Shown: positions 43,495-52,052 of the stretch, in pieces
How positions within the stretch are numbered: position 1 is the stretch's first letter
Layout: each line of letters begins with the position of its first letter
Program-made: the position numbers and the translations under genes
Notes under the pieces: model-generated
Databases searched by the model: none
Told to the model about the DNA's origin: nothing
The model's input: the letters and a program-made list of their open reading frames with translations, nothing else
NCBI RefSeq assembly: GCF_002088945.1
Contig: NZ_NCSU01000011.1
Location: 744,001 to 808,000 of the forward strand
Reading direction: 5' to 3'
Origin: Henriciella pelagia
Lineage (GTDB): Bacteria > Pseudomonadota > Alphaproteobacteria > Caulobacterales > Hyphomonadaceae
Length of the DNA stretch: 64,000 bases

Positions 43495-44085
43495 CTAAGT
43501 GGAATGAATATGGGTTACTTCTTCCCAATGTTGCCGGCAGAGCGACACATATTGCGCCTTCTCGACATCCACCTGAGCGCCCTCGATCAGGGCCCTGCCT
43601 CCACTATCCATGCGCGCGGTCATGGTCGCCTTTCGCCCGCAATGGCAGATGGTGCGTACTTCGCGAATCTGGTCTGCAATCGCCAGAAGGGCCGCTGACC
43701 CGGCAAACAGCTTGCCCTGAAAATCCGTCCGCAGGCCATAGCACATCACCGGCACGCCCAGCCGGTCAGCGACATGGGCCAGCTGCCAGACCTGCTCACC
43801 TTCCAGAAATTGCGCTTCATCTACGAACACAGCATTGAGCGGCCCCTCATTCATGCGCGCCGATATCAGCTCAAAAAGGTTGAGCTCGTCGCGGTAGAGA
43901 TACGCCTCAGCCTTGAGGCCAATTCGGGAGCAGATGTCGGCCGTCTCCGACTCGCCTTCGCGGTAATGACCTGACGTCCACAGCATGACCTGCATACCGC
44001 GCTCGCGATAATTGTACGCCGACTGGAGCAATATGGTCGACTTGCCCGCATTCATCGCAGAATAGGTGAAATAGAGTTTGGCCAT
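43495..44085 (-). CDS. tdk: Thymidine kinase
   Basis: A protein of 196 residues from the ATG at 44085 (MAKLYFTYSAMNAGKST). The P-loop is SAMNAGKS, the catalytic region VFVDEAQFLEGEQVW (with the Glu base), and the structural zinc site includes CHCGRKA and the C-terminal CRQHW. It phosphorylates thymidine in the salvage pathway. The frame runs 26 codons further upstream without support. The DUF1491 gene lies 84 bases upstream. Confidence 0.94.
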   Translation of the reverse strand: MAKLYFTYSAMNAGKSTILLQSAYNYRERGMQVMLWTSGHYREGESETADICSRIGLKAEAYLYRDELNLFELISARMNEGPLNAVFVDEAQFLEGEQVWQLAHVADRLGVPVMCYGLRTDFQGKLFAGSAALLAIADQIREVRTICHCGRKATMTARMDSGGRALIEGAQVDVEKAQYVSLCRQHWEEVTHIHST

Positions 44086-44169
44086 CGTCTGCGGACTCCT
44101 GGTCGCGGGCGGTGTGTATGAAGCCCAGCTATCGCGGCTGGTGTATGACCTGCCAAGTCCCACATCGCC

Positions 44170-44532
44170 TCATCCGCCGTTTTGGTCAGGACTTTCCACA
44201 GCTTCGGTCAGGAAGTGACGCCCTTCACGGTCTTCAATCTCCAGAACCCAGAGATCGCTGTCGCGCTCGCGGGCGCGCCGGACATAAACATCCACATCGT
44301 TTTCAGCCTCACCCATACCCTGCAGGCGCAGATCCGCGAAAACGCGCGCGCCTTCCATATTTGTGCGCGGCACATAGGCTCGCGCACCGCCCTTCAGGTC
44401 TGCAACCTTGACCAGCACATCGCCGCGTTCACGGTCACCTTTCTGCAGCACAAAGCAGGATGCACCGGCCGATTGGGCGCGCCTGATCAGGGCATCGACC
44501 CAGAGCCAGCTTGGCAGCCTTTCTTCGATCAT
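44170..44532 (-). CDS. DUF1491 family protein
   Basis: A protein of 120 residues. RLPSWLWVDALIRRAQSAGASCFVLQKGDRERGDVLVKV followed by a WVLEIEDREGRHFLTEAV end matches DUF1491, a family restricted largely to alphaproteobacteria. No function is known. It probably starts a two-gene unit with tdk. Confidence 0.85.
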   Translation of the reverse strand: MIEERLPSWLWVDALIRRAQSAGASCFVLQKGDRERGDVLVKVADLKGGARAYVPRTNMEGARVFADLRLQGMGEAENDVDVYVRRARERDSDLWVLEIEDREGRHFLTEAVESPDQNGG

Positions 44533-44624
44533 ACGTCTTTTTCCATCATTCGACCGCCATCCGGCATGCCCTTTGCACCGGGTGTGTCACATTAATACTT
44601 CAATAACCCTGAACAGACCGCCCC

Positions 44625-44858
44625 ATGATCAAATTGTTTTCCAGCCTGATTCATCCCGCTCTTTTTGGCGCCAGCGAAACAGGTCGGCAAACGACAATCA
44701 TGTCTGCGGGCCAGGACGTTCTTGGCGCAAAGGCTGGAGAGACCATGTCTGCCGGCATCTTTCCGCTTGAAGTCGCCTTCATCGTTCTGGGCTGCCTTGT
44801 CGTCTCCGGCTTCCTCCTGTTGATGCGGGAAGCCCGCATGGAAAATCGCGAAAACTAA
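44625..44858 (+). CDS. Small single-helix membrane protein
   Basis: A 77-residue frame with one strong transmembrane helix (FPLEVAFIVLGCLVVSGFLLLM, about 45-67) and a charged cytoplasmic tail. No ribosome site is evident before the ATG at 44625; an internal ATG at 44700 (MSAGQDVLG) is possible. No family recognised. It is short and isolated between convergent and divergent genes, so support is moderate. Confidence 0.45.
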   Translation: MIKLFSSLIHPALFGASETGRQTTIMSAGQDVLGAKAGETMSAGIFPLEVAFIVLGCLVVSGFLLLMREARMENREN

Positions 44859-44877
44859 GATCGATTTGCAAGCTCCG

Positions 44878-46545
44878 CTATTGAGCGGCGTCCACTAGCC
44901 CCTCGAGGTCGGACGCTGACGCCTTCGGCAGGATCACGCGGACGCGCGTGCCCTCATCCGGCGCCGTGTCAATGACGACCTTGCCACCCATTTGCTGCGC
45001 GAAGCTCTGCACGACGGCGAGGCCGAGCCCAGTCCCAGCGCGCCCTTTGGCGTTGCGGCCCTGCTGGAAAGGCTTCGCGATCCGGGCAAGGTCATGCTCG
45101 TCCATCCCGGCACCTGTATCGCGACAGGACAGCGCGACCGCGTCGCGACCGGCACGCGCGTCGAGCGTGACCGTGCTGCCAGCCTCGGAATACTTGATCG
45201 CATTTGAAATGAGATTCTGCCAGATCTGGCGCACCGCACGCGGATCGGCCATGGCCCAGACTTCACCCTGCGCCAGCATTTTCAGCTCGACCGCCATTCG
45301 AGCAGCCTGTCCCGACAGTTGCGCGATGACGGAGTCCGCGCTCGCCACCAGATCGACCGGCTCAATATCGAGCCGTGAATGGCCTGCTTCCGCCTTGGCA
45401 AAGTCGAGTATGTCCTCAACGATCAGCAGGAGGTCCTGACCGCTCTCGTGGATGAGGTTGGAATAGTCCTTATAGGCCTCCGGCATCGGACCGCGCAGTT
45501 CCGTTCGCATCAGGTCGGAAAAGCCGAGAATCGCATTGAGCGGCGTCTTGAGGTCATGCCCCAGCCCGGCAAAGAATGCCGTGCGCTCGGCCAGTTCGCT
45601 CTTCAGCGCGGCAACTTCTGAAGGCACCGCTTCGGCGGGCGATGGTTCAGGCTTCGTCTCGCCGCTCCGGTTGGTCACATCGTCCAGAAAAACGCGCGTT
45701 CCGAGGTCATGCCGGTCAATCGTGAATTCGACCTCGCAGCCATTCTCCAGCGTCTCGACAAAGGTGCCGCCCGAACGAAAGCGCAGGGCGATGGCATCCC
45801 GGCGCGTGGATGGGAACGCATCGAGGAAGACCCGGCCGGGCCTCAACTGGAGTCCTGCCGGGGGATTACCCGAAGCCGACCGGATCCGGCCTTCACGCGT
45901 CACATCGACAATCATGACGCCGGGCTGCGCATCGCCGACCTCTTCCAGCGCGGCGAGGTGGTCTTCTGCGGCAGGTGGCGCAGTGGACGCACGCTCATCC
46001 GACCTTCCGGTCCTTGAGCGTCTCGCCACAAGCGCCGCCACAATAAAGGGCAGCACGCAAAGCCCGGCGAAGGCGTACATCTCACTGGCATGCGACGCTT
46101 CTGCCATTCCCGGCATCGCTCCAAGGCTGACCGACAGCGCAATTGCGCCAAGAGTCGCAAACAAAGAGAAAATTGCTGTCTCGACGGCCAGCTTGCGCCA
46201 TCCGAAGCTGAGAGCGACAAGGGACGGGAAAGCCGCGAAGACGAGCGCAGGCGAAGACAGCCCGCCCGACAGCGCAACAAAAAAGGCACTCATGAGAATC
46301 CAGGGCAGACATGCAAAAAGTGCACGGCGCCCGCGCGGCCACTGCTTTCCCTTCCAGACAACCAGCATCGTGGTCAGGACCGGCAGGACACAAAGTGCTG
46401 CAAATGCTGCGATTATCAGCGGATTTACCCCGCCGGAAAGCACGAAAGCGGACGCGACTGCGACCAGCGCAAGCCAGAGCAGAAAGATACCCATCAGAAA
46501 GGTTTCCGATTTTTCATTAATAGATCGGTGATATTCGTTAGTCAT
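44878..46545 (-). CDS. Membrane sensor histidine kinase
   Basis: A protein of 555 residues. About six transmembrane helices occupy residues 15-175, followed by a PAS-like linker (about 200-290) and the kinase core. The phosphorylation site is FFAGLGHDLKTPLNAI (His330), with QIWQNLISNAIKYS (N box), DTGAGMD (G1) and GTGLGLAVV (G2). A multi-helix sensor domain and a PleC/DivJ-like HisKA are features of the alphaproteobacterial cell-cycle kinases, but the assignment is not certain. No response regulator is adjacent, so it is an orphan kinase. Confidence 0.88.
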   Translation of the reverse strand: MTNEYHRSINEKSETFLMGIFLLWLALVAVASAFVLSGGVNPLIIAAFAALCVLPVLTTMLVVWKGKQWPRGRRALFACLPWILMSAFFVALSGGLSSPALVFAAFPSLVALSFGWRKLAVETAIFSLFATLGAIALSVSLGAMPGMAEASHASEMYAFAGLCVLPFIVAALVARRSRTGRSDERASTAPPAAEDHLAALEEVGDAQPGVMIVDVTREGRIRSASGNPPAGLQLRPGRVFLDAFPSTRRDAIALRFRSGGTFVETLENGCEVEFTIDRHDLGTRVFLDDVTNRSGETKPEPSPAEAVPSEVAALKSELAERTAFFAGLGHDLKTPLNAILGFSDLMRTELRGPMPEAYKDYSNLIHESGQDLLLIVEDILDFAKAEAGHSRLDIEPVDLVASADSVIAQLSGQAARMAVELKMLAQGEVWAMADPRAVRQIWQNLISNAIKYSEAGSTVTLDARAGRDAVALSCRDTGAGMDEHDLARIAKPFQQGRNAKGRAGTGLGLAVVQSFAQQMGGKVVIDTAPDEGTRVRVILPKASASDLEGLVDAAQ

Positions 46546-46664
46546 TCTGATCGTCGCTGGAACATTACATTTTCAGTTTATACCGCGTTTCGGGGCTAGG
46601 AACAGCTTTGCAAATCCGGGAAAGTAGTTAACCATTCGGTCAGGTAGTGTGAGGGAGACTGACG

Positions 46665-47687
46665 ATGAAATTCAAAAGAATCCACGCTGGCATGCTGGGC
46701 GCTGTTGCGCTTGCATTCTCGGCGTCGGCGCAGACAGAAGCTGCACCCGAAGTCCAGACCGTGGCCGCTGATAGCGCCGCGATTGCTCCGGATCCATTGT
46801 CTTCTGCAGCGGCAGTGTATGCGACGTTCCATGGCGACGTCACAGACATCAAGCAGAACTCATTCAAGAGCTCGAATGACATTCAAAACGCGTTGAAAAA
46901 TCTTGGTGGCCAGAATTCTGAACAGCTGACGCGCGGCTGGATGGCCTATTCTGCTCTCGTCGCCTCGCAGAACCCTGAATTCCGCGCCGCTGTACGTGAC
47001 ATTGAAGGCTTCTACGGCAAGGACGTCTTCGTCCGCGGTCTTCAGAATGATGTGCGCTACGCCCGTTCGCTGAATGGTGGCAACAGTGCGGTCAAATCAG
47101 CGCTGACGGCCGGCAAGGCGGATTCGGCCCGCCTGACGGCAACGGCAGCCTTCGTCAAGGAACAGGCCTATTCATTGCAAGGCGCAGGCTGGGCCAAGGG
47201 CAAGGTTGGTGATTCCGGCGCAATCGCCACAAGCCTGCGGGCTGCCTCCCTCACCGGTCGCCCTGCCCGCTCGGAAATGGTATCTGCCTTCACTGCACCT
47301 GGCATCGACACAGTCCTGGTTTCCGCCGGCTCGAACGGCGCGCCATCCATCTGGGAAAACGTGTCCAGCGCCGCTTCCGCCATCCGCGTGCCGGATGTGA
47401 AAGGCGCGCTCGGCATCAACAATTCGCGCATTGCCTCTGGCAAGGAGCCGATTGCTGACCAGATCGCCACACTGGCCGCCTACCGCGTCATTGGCAGTGG
47501 TGGAGCTGCTGCCGCGCCGATGCAGAGCGCGATGACAGAAAAGCAGACCGCTGGCTGCCTCAACATGGCCCAGCTCAACCTGCAGCAGTGTGTCGCCGCC
47601 GCTCACCAGCACTTTGAAGTGCCATTCTGCATCGGTGAACATGCGCTGGCTGATGTTGGCCGTTGCATAAGCAAGGTCAGTCAGTAA
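46665..47687 (+). CDS. Exported protein of unknown function
   Basis: A protein of 340 residues with a signal peptide (MLGAVALAFSASAQTEA). The mature protein is Ala/Ser-rich and mostly helical; the last 45 residues carry four cysteines (GCLNMAQLNLQQCVAA, PFCIGEHALADVGRCI) that could form two disulphides. I do not recognise the family; similar proteins appear to be confined to Caulobacterales-type bacteria, but that is an impression. It ends in a clear terminator and is a single-gene unit, divergent from the kinase. Confidence 0.75.
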   Translation: MKFKRIHAGMLGAVALAFSASAQTEAAPEVQTVAADSAAIAPDPLSSAAAVYATFHGDVTDIKQNSFKSSNDIQNALKNLGGQNSEQLTRGWMAYSALVASQNPEFRAAVRDIEGFYGKDVFVRGLQNDVRYARSLNGGNSAVKSALTAGKADSARLTATAAFVKEQAYSLQGAGWAKGKVGDSGAIATSLRAASLTGRPARSEMVSAFTAPGIDTVLVSAGSNGAPSIWENVSSAASAIRVPDVKGALGINNSRIASGKEPIADQIATLAAYRVIGSGGAAAAPMQSAMTEKQTAGCLNMAQLNLQQCVAAAHQHFEVPFCIGEHALADVGRCISKVSQ

Positions 47688-47712
47688 AGCTTTCACCACT
47701 TTCAATCTCTTG

Positions 47713-47750
47713 ACCCCGGCCTTCTGAGATGGAGACCGGGGTTTTCTTTT
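47713..47750 (+). terminator. Intrinsic terminator after the exported protein gene
   Basis: ACCCCGG pairs with CCGGGGT across a 16-base loop and is followed by TTTTCTTTT, 25 bases after the stop codon. Confidence 0.85.
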
Positions 47751-47777
47751 GCCTGCGAATGTCCCACATGGGCAGGT

Positions 47778-48203
47778 ATGAGTGTTGAATCCCGCGCCCA
47801 AGACATCCGCGACGAGTTCGATTTCCTTGATGACTGGGAAACGCGCTATGCGCATATCATTGATCTCGGCAAGGCGAACCCACCGCTAGAGCCGCATGAA
47901 CGCACCGAAGACACCAGGGTTCGCGGCTGCGCCTCGCAGGTCTGGATGGTTCTGAATGAGACCGCGAATGATGAAATCGAGATCCGCGCTGAATCAGACG
48001 CGATGATCGTGTCCGGTCTCATTGCGCTTCTCATCCGCCTCTTCTCTGGCGCCCACCGTGACGACATCCTTGCCTTCGACACACCCGCCTTCCTCGACGA
48101 AATTGGCGTTACAGGCGCGCTCTCAGCACAACGTTCCAACGGGCTGGCCTCGATGCTCGCCCGCATCAGGACAGTTGCATCCGCCGAAGCGACTGGTCGC
48201 TAG
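47778..48203 (+). CDS. sufE: SufE family cysteine desulfuration protein
   Basis: A protein of 141 residues. The persulfide-accepting cysteine is Cys51 in RVRGCASQVW; the family opening DEFDFLDDWETRYAHIIDLG and the C-terminal LSAQRSNGLASMLARI are typical. SufE takes sulfur from SufS for Fe-S cluster assembly. No other suf gene is here. Its 3' end overlaps the convergent DnaA-domain gene by 38 bases. Confidence 0.93.
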   Translation: MSVESRAQDIRDEFDFLDDWETRYAHIIDLGKANPPLEPHERTEDTRVRGCASQVWMVLNETANDEIEIRAESDAMIVSGLIALLIRLFSGAHRDDILAFDTPAFLDEIGVTGALSAQRSNGLASMLARIRTVASAEATGR

Positions 48204-48549
48204 CACCCGCTGTCGCAGACCAGCGGCCATACTCGGCGACGCCGCGCAGCTGCTCTTCCAGCCCGTCAAGCCATTCGTCGATTTGCGGGTCGTCGCGGAA
48301 ATCCTCGATCTTGTGACAGCCATAGGCAACGGTCGAACGGTCGCGGTCGAGTGCGGTGGCGATGCGCGCCAGGCTCATGCCGAGACCGACATGTGCGAGA
48401 TACATCGCGATCTGTCGGGCGCGGGCAATCCTGTGATCGCGCTTGTCAGCCGACAGGATTTGCTCGGCCGGAATCATCAGCGCAAAGCCGGTCAATCCTG
48501 CCGCCAGCCTTACACGATGCTCATCCTGTTGCCGCCTTGAATAGTTCAT
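48166..48549 (-). CDS. Stand-alone DnaA domain IV-like DNA-binding protein
   Basis: A protein of 127 residues from the second ATG, which has AGGAG 7 bases upstream. Residues about 35-95 match DnaA domain IV: RIARARQIAMYLAHVGLGMSLARIATALDRDRSTVAYGCHKIED contains the DnaA signature helix pair. There is no AAA+ ATPase domain, so it cannot unwind origins; it may bind DnaA boxes or act as a regulator. Similar short proteins occur near mucR in alphaproteobacteria. It overlaps the 3' end of sufE on the other strand. Confidence 0.82.
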   Translation of the reverse strand: MNYSRRQQDEHRVRLAAGLTGFALMIPAEQILSADKRDHRIARARQIAMYLAHVGLGMSLARIATALDRDRSTVAYGCHKIEDFRDDPQIDEWLDGLEEQLRGVAEYGRWSATAGASDQSLRRMQLS

Positions 48550-48644
48550 CATCCAACTCCTGATCTTGCGTTGGACAGCAGATTAGTCCTCGCGATCAGG
48601 TGTAGGATATTTTTCCTATTTTGAGAAAGCAATCCCTTTCGGGA

Positions 48645-49139
48645 TCAGGCTGCGAGACGATCAGATCCGCCGGAGAAAAGGCCGAAGGGATCATCTTCTT
48701 CCGGTGTGTCGCAGGCCAGCACCACATCATGACAGAGGATCAGGGCACGATCGGAATGGCCTGTCGCCAGGGGCAGGCGAAGCCAGGCATGACGGTCCGT
48801 CTTCCTGTTGACCACACCGCCTGTTGGCCGGCCATGTTCCGCCGCAGCGGTGAGGCCGAGCGACCACATGGACGTTGCGACACTGCCGAACTCGCGAAGG
48901 TTGCGACCGCCCGCATTCGGTCCGAGATAGGCCTGAAGCCGCGAGCCGACCAGACGAAACCAGGCATCGCCTTTTGCGTCCAGTTCGACCATGGAAATAG
49001 ACGAAAGATGTGCACGCAAACGGCCAGGATCGATGTCAGACCGGCGCGGCAGCTCCCTCGCGCCCTTTGCGGCCTGCCAGTGGGCAATGATGTCCTTCTG
49101 TGCAGACGTCAGGCCATTGAACCGTGATCGACTCTTCAT
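48645..49139 (-). CDS. PAS_5 (DUF1457) domain protein
   Basis: A protein of 164 residues from the ATG at 49139 (MKSRSRFNGLTSAQKDIIAHW). The PAS_5 fold is visible as LPRRSDIDPGRLRAHLSSISMVELDAKGDAWFRLVGSRLQAYLG ... LPLATG. The family is specific to alphaproteobacteria and of unknown signal specificity. The frame could also start at an ATG at 49199, but that lies inside a perfect hairpin and lacks a ribosome site. It sits between the DnaA-like and mucR genes on the same strand. Confidence 0.82.
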   Translation of the reverse strand: MKSRSRFNGLTSAQKDIIAHWQAAKGARELPRRSDIDPGRLRAHLSSISMVELDAKGDAWFRLVGSRLQAYLGPNAGGRNLREFGSVATSMWSLGLTAAAEHGRPTGGVVNRKTDRHAWLRLPLATGHSDRALILCHDVVLACDTPEEDDPFGLFSGGSDRLAA

Positions 49140-49177
49140 GTTCAGCCACCCCCGTGGTGATTTGATAGAGTCAGGTG

Positions 49178-49198
49178 TGGCGGAATTCGATTCCGCCA
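49178..49198. other. Perfect hairpin upstream of PAS_5 gene
   Basis: TGGCGGAAT-TCG-ATTCCGCCA, nine base pairs with a three-base loop, lies 39 bases upstream of the chosen PAS_5 start and about 110 bases after the mucR stop. There is no T-run, so it could be an operator, a 5' UTR structure or a weak terminator of mucR. Confidence 0.5.
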
Positions 49199-49309
49199 TC
49201 AAGAGTCGTCACTACAAAAAGTTAACTATAACTGCGAAAAAATTATCGTTACGGTTGCGAAATATTCCGATCATGAAATATTCAACAAGTCTCCGACAAG
49301 TCTTCGTGA

Positions 49310-49726
49310 CTATTTCCGCCCTGTCCCAAGCCCCATCTGCTTGGCCAACTTGGACCGCTTGCGAGCATAGCTTGGCGCAACCATCGGATAGTCGTATGGC
49401 AGTCCCCACTTCTCACGATACTCTTCGGGAGTCATGTCGTATTTGGCGCGAAGGTGGCGCTTCAGCGACTTGAACTTCTTCCCGTCCTCAAGACAGATGA
49501 TGTATTCGTCCGTGACGGACTTCTTCACCGGAATGGCTGGCTTGATCTCGACATTGGTCTGACTGGCATCTCCAGACAGGTCACGCAGAGTGGCATGAAC
49601 ATTCCGGATTAGATTCGCCAGTTCGCTGCTCTGGACCGAATTGTTGCTGACATAGGCCGCGACAATGTCCGTCGTAAGTTCCAACGCTGCACTATCGGAT
49701 GCCTTGTGTTCTACAGGTGCGTCCAC
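49310..49726 (-). CDS. mucR: MucR/Ros family transcriptional regulator
   Basis: A protein of 138 residues with the conserved C-terminal block [18 protein letters not shown] ... [13 protein letters not shown] and [21 protein letters not shown]. MucR proteins bind A+T-rich DNA and silence or time many genes in alphaproteobacteria, including cell-cycle genes in Caulobacter. Zinc ligands are incomplete: Cys78 and His91 are present, but Asp81 stands at the second Cys position and Tyr96 where Ros-type fingers have the second His. GGGAG precedes the ATG. Two dyads lie upstream. Confidence 0.92.
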   Translation of the reverse strand: MDAPVEHKASDSAALELTTDIVAAYVSNNSVQSSELANLIRNVHATLRDLSGDASQTNVEIKPAIPVKKSVTDEYIICLEDGKKFKSLKRHLRAKYDMTPEEYREKWGLPYDYPMVAPSYARKRSKLAKQMGLGTGRK

Positions 49727-49751
49727 ATTCTACTCCCTCACAATCTCAACA

Positions 49752-49767
49752 CGTCAGGTTCCTGACG
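49752..49767. promoter_or_regulatory. Dyad just upstream of mucR
   Basis: CGTCAGG-TT-CCTGACG, a 7-2-7 perfect inverted repeat, lies 26 bases before the mucR start, probably in or after its promoter. It is a likely operator for autoregulation or another regulator. Confidence 0.5.
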
Positions 49768-49859
49768 AATAATGTGAGCGTGAAACACCTCAGAACACAT
49801 TTGGTTGCACAAATGTATTCTTCGAAATTCTAGCCGTGACTTGAGTTTCGGCACCCGAC

Positions 49860-49881
49860 ATTATTCCATTGCTGGAATAAT
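49860..49881. promoter_or_regulatory. A+T-rich dyad between Mrp operon end and mucR
   Basis: ATTATTCCA-TTGC-TGGAATAAT is a perfect 9-base inverted repeat 39 bases past the stop of the last Mrp gene and 134 bases upstream of mucR. No T-run follows, so an operator is as likely as a terminator. Confidence 0.5.
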
Positions 49882-49920
49882 CCTCCTCTAACCTAAGTGA
49901 AAGAAGAAATATCAGCCCAG

Positions 49921-51669
49921 CTAGCGGACAAAGAAGGCAATCATCAGCGCGAGACCGAGCAACACCACCGTCCATACGGCCATGCCATCGAACAGGCCGC
50001 CCTTGGCCAGAGTCCCGCGCGGACTGAAGGCCGCCTCAAGCCGGGAGAAGGCGCGCCCCGTCAGCGTTCCGAACAGGCCGGTCATGGCTGGGCCGACCTT
50101 GGTCCAGATCGTGCCGCTCCATTTGGCAAAGCCGTAGCCAACCCTGCGCCAGATAATATCGGTATCAAGGATGATCCCGCGCTTTTCTGGAGGATAGGCG
50201 CCGATGCGCTGCAACACTGCAAAGGCAAACATCGCCAGGACCAGCAGTTGCATCTGCGTCAGGATATGATCGCCCGTATAGGGCTCATACTTCATCGTAT
50301 ACGGGTCGTCCGCGTATGGCAGGATGTTGTACAGCCAGTCGAAACCGAAGCCCGGCAGGAAGGCCGGAAGGCCGACACCGATACAGATGAACGCCGCCGC
50401 GCCCATGGCAAGCAGCATGTTGAACGGCGCCTCCTTGGGCCTCTTGCCGCTATCATGCCCGAAGAAGGCAAAATAGGGGATCTTGATGCCGGAGTGCTCC
50501 AGCACACCCGCTGAGGCAAAGAGCAGCATCAGCCACGGGATCAGCGCGCCAATCCCCGCCACAGCGCTCATCGTCAGCGATTTCGAGACGAAGCCCGAGA
50601 AGAGCGGGAAGGCCGAGATGGAGGCCGCCCCGATGAGGCAGAACAGCGTCGTCCACGGCATCGTCCGGTAAAGCCCGCCAAGTTCGGTCGCCTTGGCCGT
50701 GCCAGTCCGGTAGAGGACAGCGCCCATGCTCATGAACAGCAGCGACTTGTACATGATGTGGCAGAAGGCGTGTGCAGCCGCGCCATTCAGCGCCAGCGGC
50801 GTCCCTACCCCGATGGCGCAGACCATAAAGCCAAGCTGGTTATTCAGCGAGAAGGACAGGACCTTGCGGAGGTCGTTTTCCACCACGGCGAAGAAGACCG
50901 GATAAACCGTCATGATCGCGCCGATCCAGATCAGGCTCTGCTCGCCGGCAAAGGTCCGCGCGAGCGCATAGATGGCAAGCTTCGTCGTGAAGGCCGACAG
51001 GACCACAGTGCCCGTCACCGTCGCCTTCGGATAGGCGTCTGCGAGCCAGGTGTGAAGGAATGGAAAACCTGCCTTGATGCCGAAGGCGAGGAAGACGAGC
51101 AACACGCCCGGATCGCCCAGCTCGAGCGCCCGGATGCTCATGTCGCCCGTGTCGAAATAGATCTGCATGCCGCCGAACAGCAGCAGGACGCCCGACAGGA
51201 CATGCAGCCCGAGATAGCGCATGCCCGCCTTGTAGGCGGCGCGCGTACCCGACTTGAAGATCAGGAAGACCGACGTGACTGCCGTCAGTTCCCAGAAGAC
51301 AAAGAGGCTGATGAAATCGCCGCAGAAACAGGCGGCAACGGCGGCGCCCATATAGGACATTGCCATGCTGTCTTCGAGGCGGCTGTCATTGTGCAGCGCG
51401 TAGACCGCATTGATCAGCGCGGCGATCAGGAAGGCCAGCCCAAAGATGAAGGATAGCGAGTCGACGCGGTACAGCACCATGTCGAAGCCGAGCATTCCCA
51501 TCGTCGCAATATCGATGTCGCGCGGAGCCGCAAGCAACATGAACAAGGCCAGGACCGGCGCACCGAGTGCAAGCCCCTGGCGCACGCGCTGGATCGGAGT
51601 GAGGCCAGCCAGCAGGCCGGCAAGTATCAGGACAAGGCCCGGATTGATGGAGGCAATCAGCGCGTTCAT
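49921..51669 (-). CDS. Mrp-type Na+/H+ antiporter subunit D-like protein (third copy)
   Basis: A protein of 582 residues with about 16 transmembrane helices of the NuoL/M/N antiporter fold. The conserved core is visible as FVFWELTAVTSVFLIF (Glu in helix 5), GIKAGFPFLHTWLADAYPKA (helix 7 Lys) and AHAFCHIMYKSLLFM. The soluble C-terminal part (about 470-530) includes DTDIIWRRVGYGFAKW, seen in larger MrpA/D-like subunits. It is the last gene of the ten-gene operon and overlaps the preceding small gene by four bases. Confidence 0.88.
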   Translation of the reverse strand: MNALIASINPGLVLILAGLLAGLTPIQRVRQGLALGAPVLALFMLLAAPRDIDIATMGMLGFDMVLYRVDSLSFIFGLAFLIAALINAVYALHNDSRLEDSMAMSYMGAAVAACFCGDFISLFVFWELTAVTSVFLIFKSGTRAAYKAGMRYLGLHVLSGVLLLFGGMQIYFDTGDMSIRALELGDPGVLLVFLAFGIKAGFPFLHTWLADAYPKATVTGTVVLSAFTTKLAIYALARTFAGEQSLIWIGAIMTVYPVFFAVVENDLRKVLSFSLNNQLGFMVCAIGVGTPLALNGAAAHAFCHIMYKSLLFMSMGAVLYRTGTAKATELGGLYRTMPWTTLFCLIGAASISAFPLFSGFVSKSLTMSAVAGIGALIPWLMLLFASAGVLEHSGIKIPYFAFFGHDSGKRPKEAPFNMLLAMGAAAFICIGVGLPAFLPGFGFDWLYNILPYADDPYTMKYEPYTGDHILTQMQLLVLAMFAFAVLQRIGAYPPEKRGIILDTDIIWRRVGYGFAKWSGTIWTKVGPAMTGLFGTLTGRAFSRLEAAFSPRGTLAKGGLFDGMAVWTVVLLGLALMIAFFVR

Positions 51670-52052
51670 GCGTGCGGCTCCTCTCCGGCAGGCTCTTCTT
51701 CATCCTCATAGTAGGCCTCATCCCGGCGCAGCAGGCGTCCGAGCGGCCAGCCAGCCAGCACAACCAGTGTGAAGGAGAAAAAGCCCCACATCGCATAAAA
51801 GGCTGTGATGGAATCGATTCCGAAATAGGCATGGCGGAAGTGGTGCCCCTCTCCCGACGCGGCCTCCAGCAGGACTTCAGCGGCAATCAGACCAGCCGAA
51901 ACCAGCGCCAGAACGAGAAAGACAACGCGTCCGGCCCAGGGTTTCGACGTCCAGCCGAACAGCAGTTTGGCGAAACCCGAAGTCTGGCTGTCATCGGGCA
52001 GCTCATGTTCGCCATGATCGGTCAGGTGGGGCGGTGTCACATGATCGCTCAT
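51666..52052 (-). CDS. Small membrane protein within the Mrp operon
   Basis: A protein of 128 residues with two transmembrane helices (about 40-60 and 86-108) separated by a His-containing loop (GEGHHFRHAYFG), and an acidic C-terminal tail (DEAYYEDEEEPAGEEPHA). It is not one of the standard MrpA-G subunits. Four-base overlaps with the D-like genes on both sides show it is co-translated, so it is probably an accessory subunit of the complex. Confidence 0.7.
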   Translation of the reverse strand: MSDHVTPPHLTDHGEHELPDDSQTSGFAKLLFGWTSKPWAGRVVFLVLALVSAGLIAAEVLLEAASGEGHHFRHAYFGIDSITAFYAMWGFFSFTLVVLAGWPLGRLLRRDEAYYEDEEEPAGEEPHA

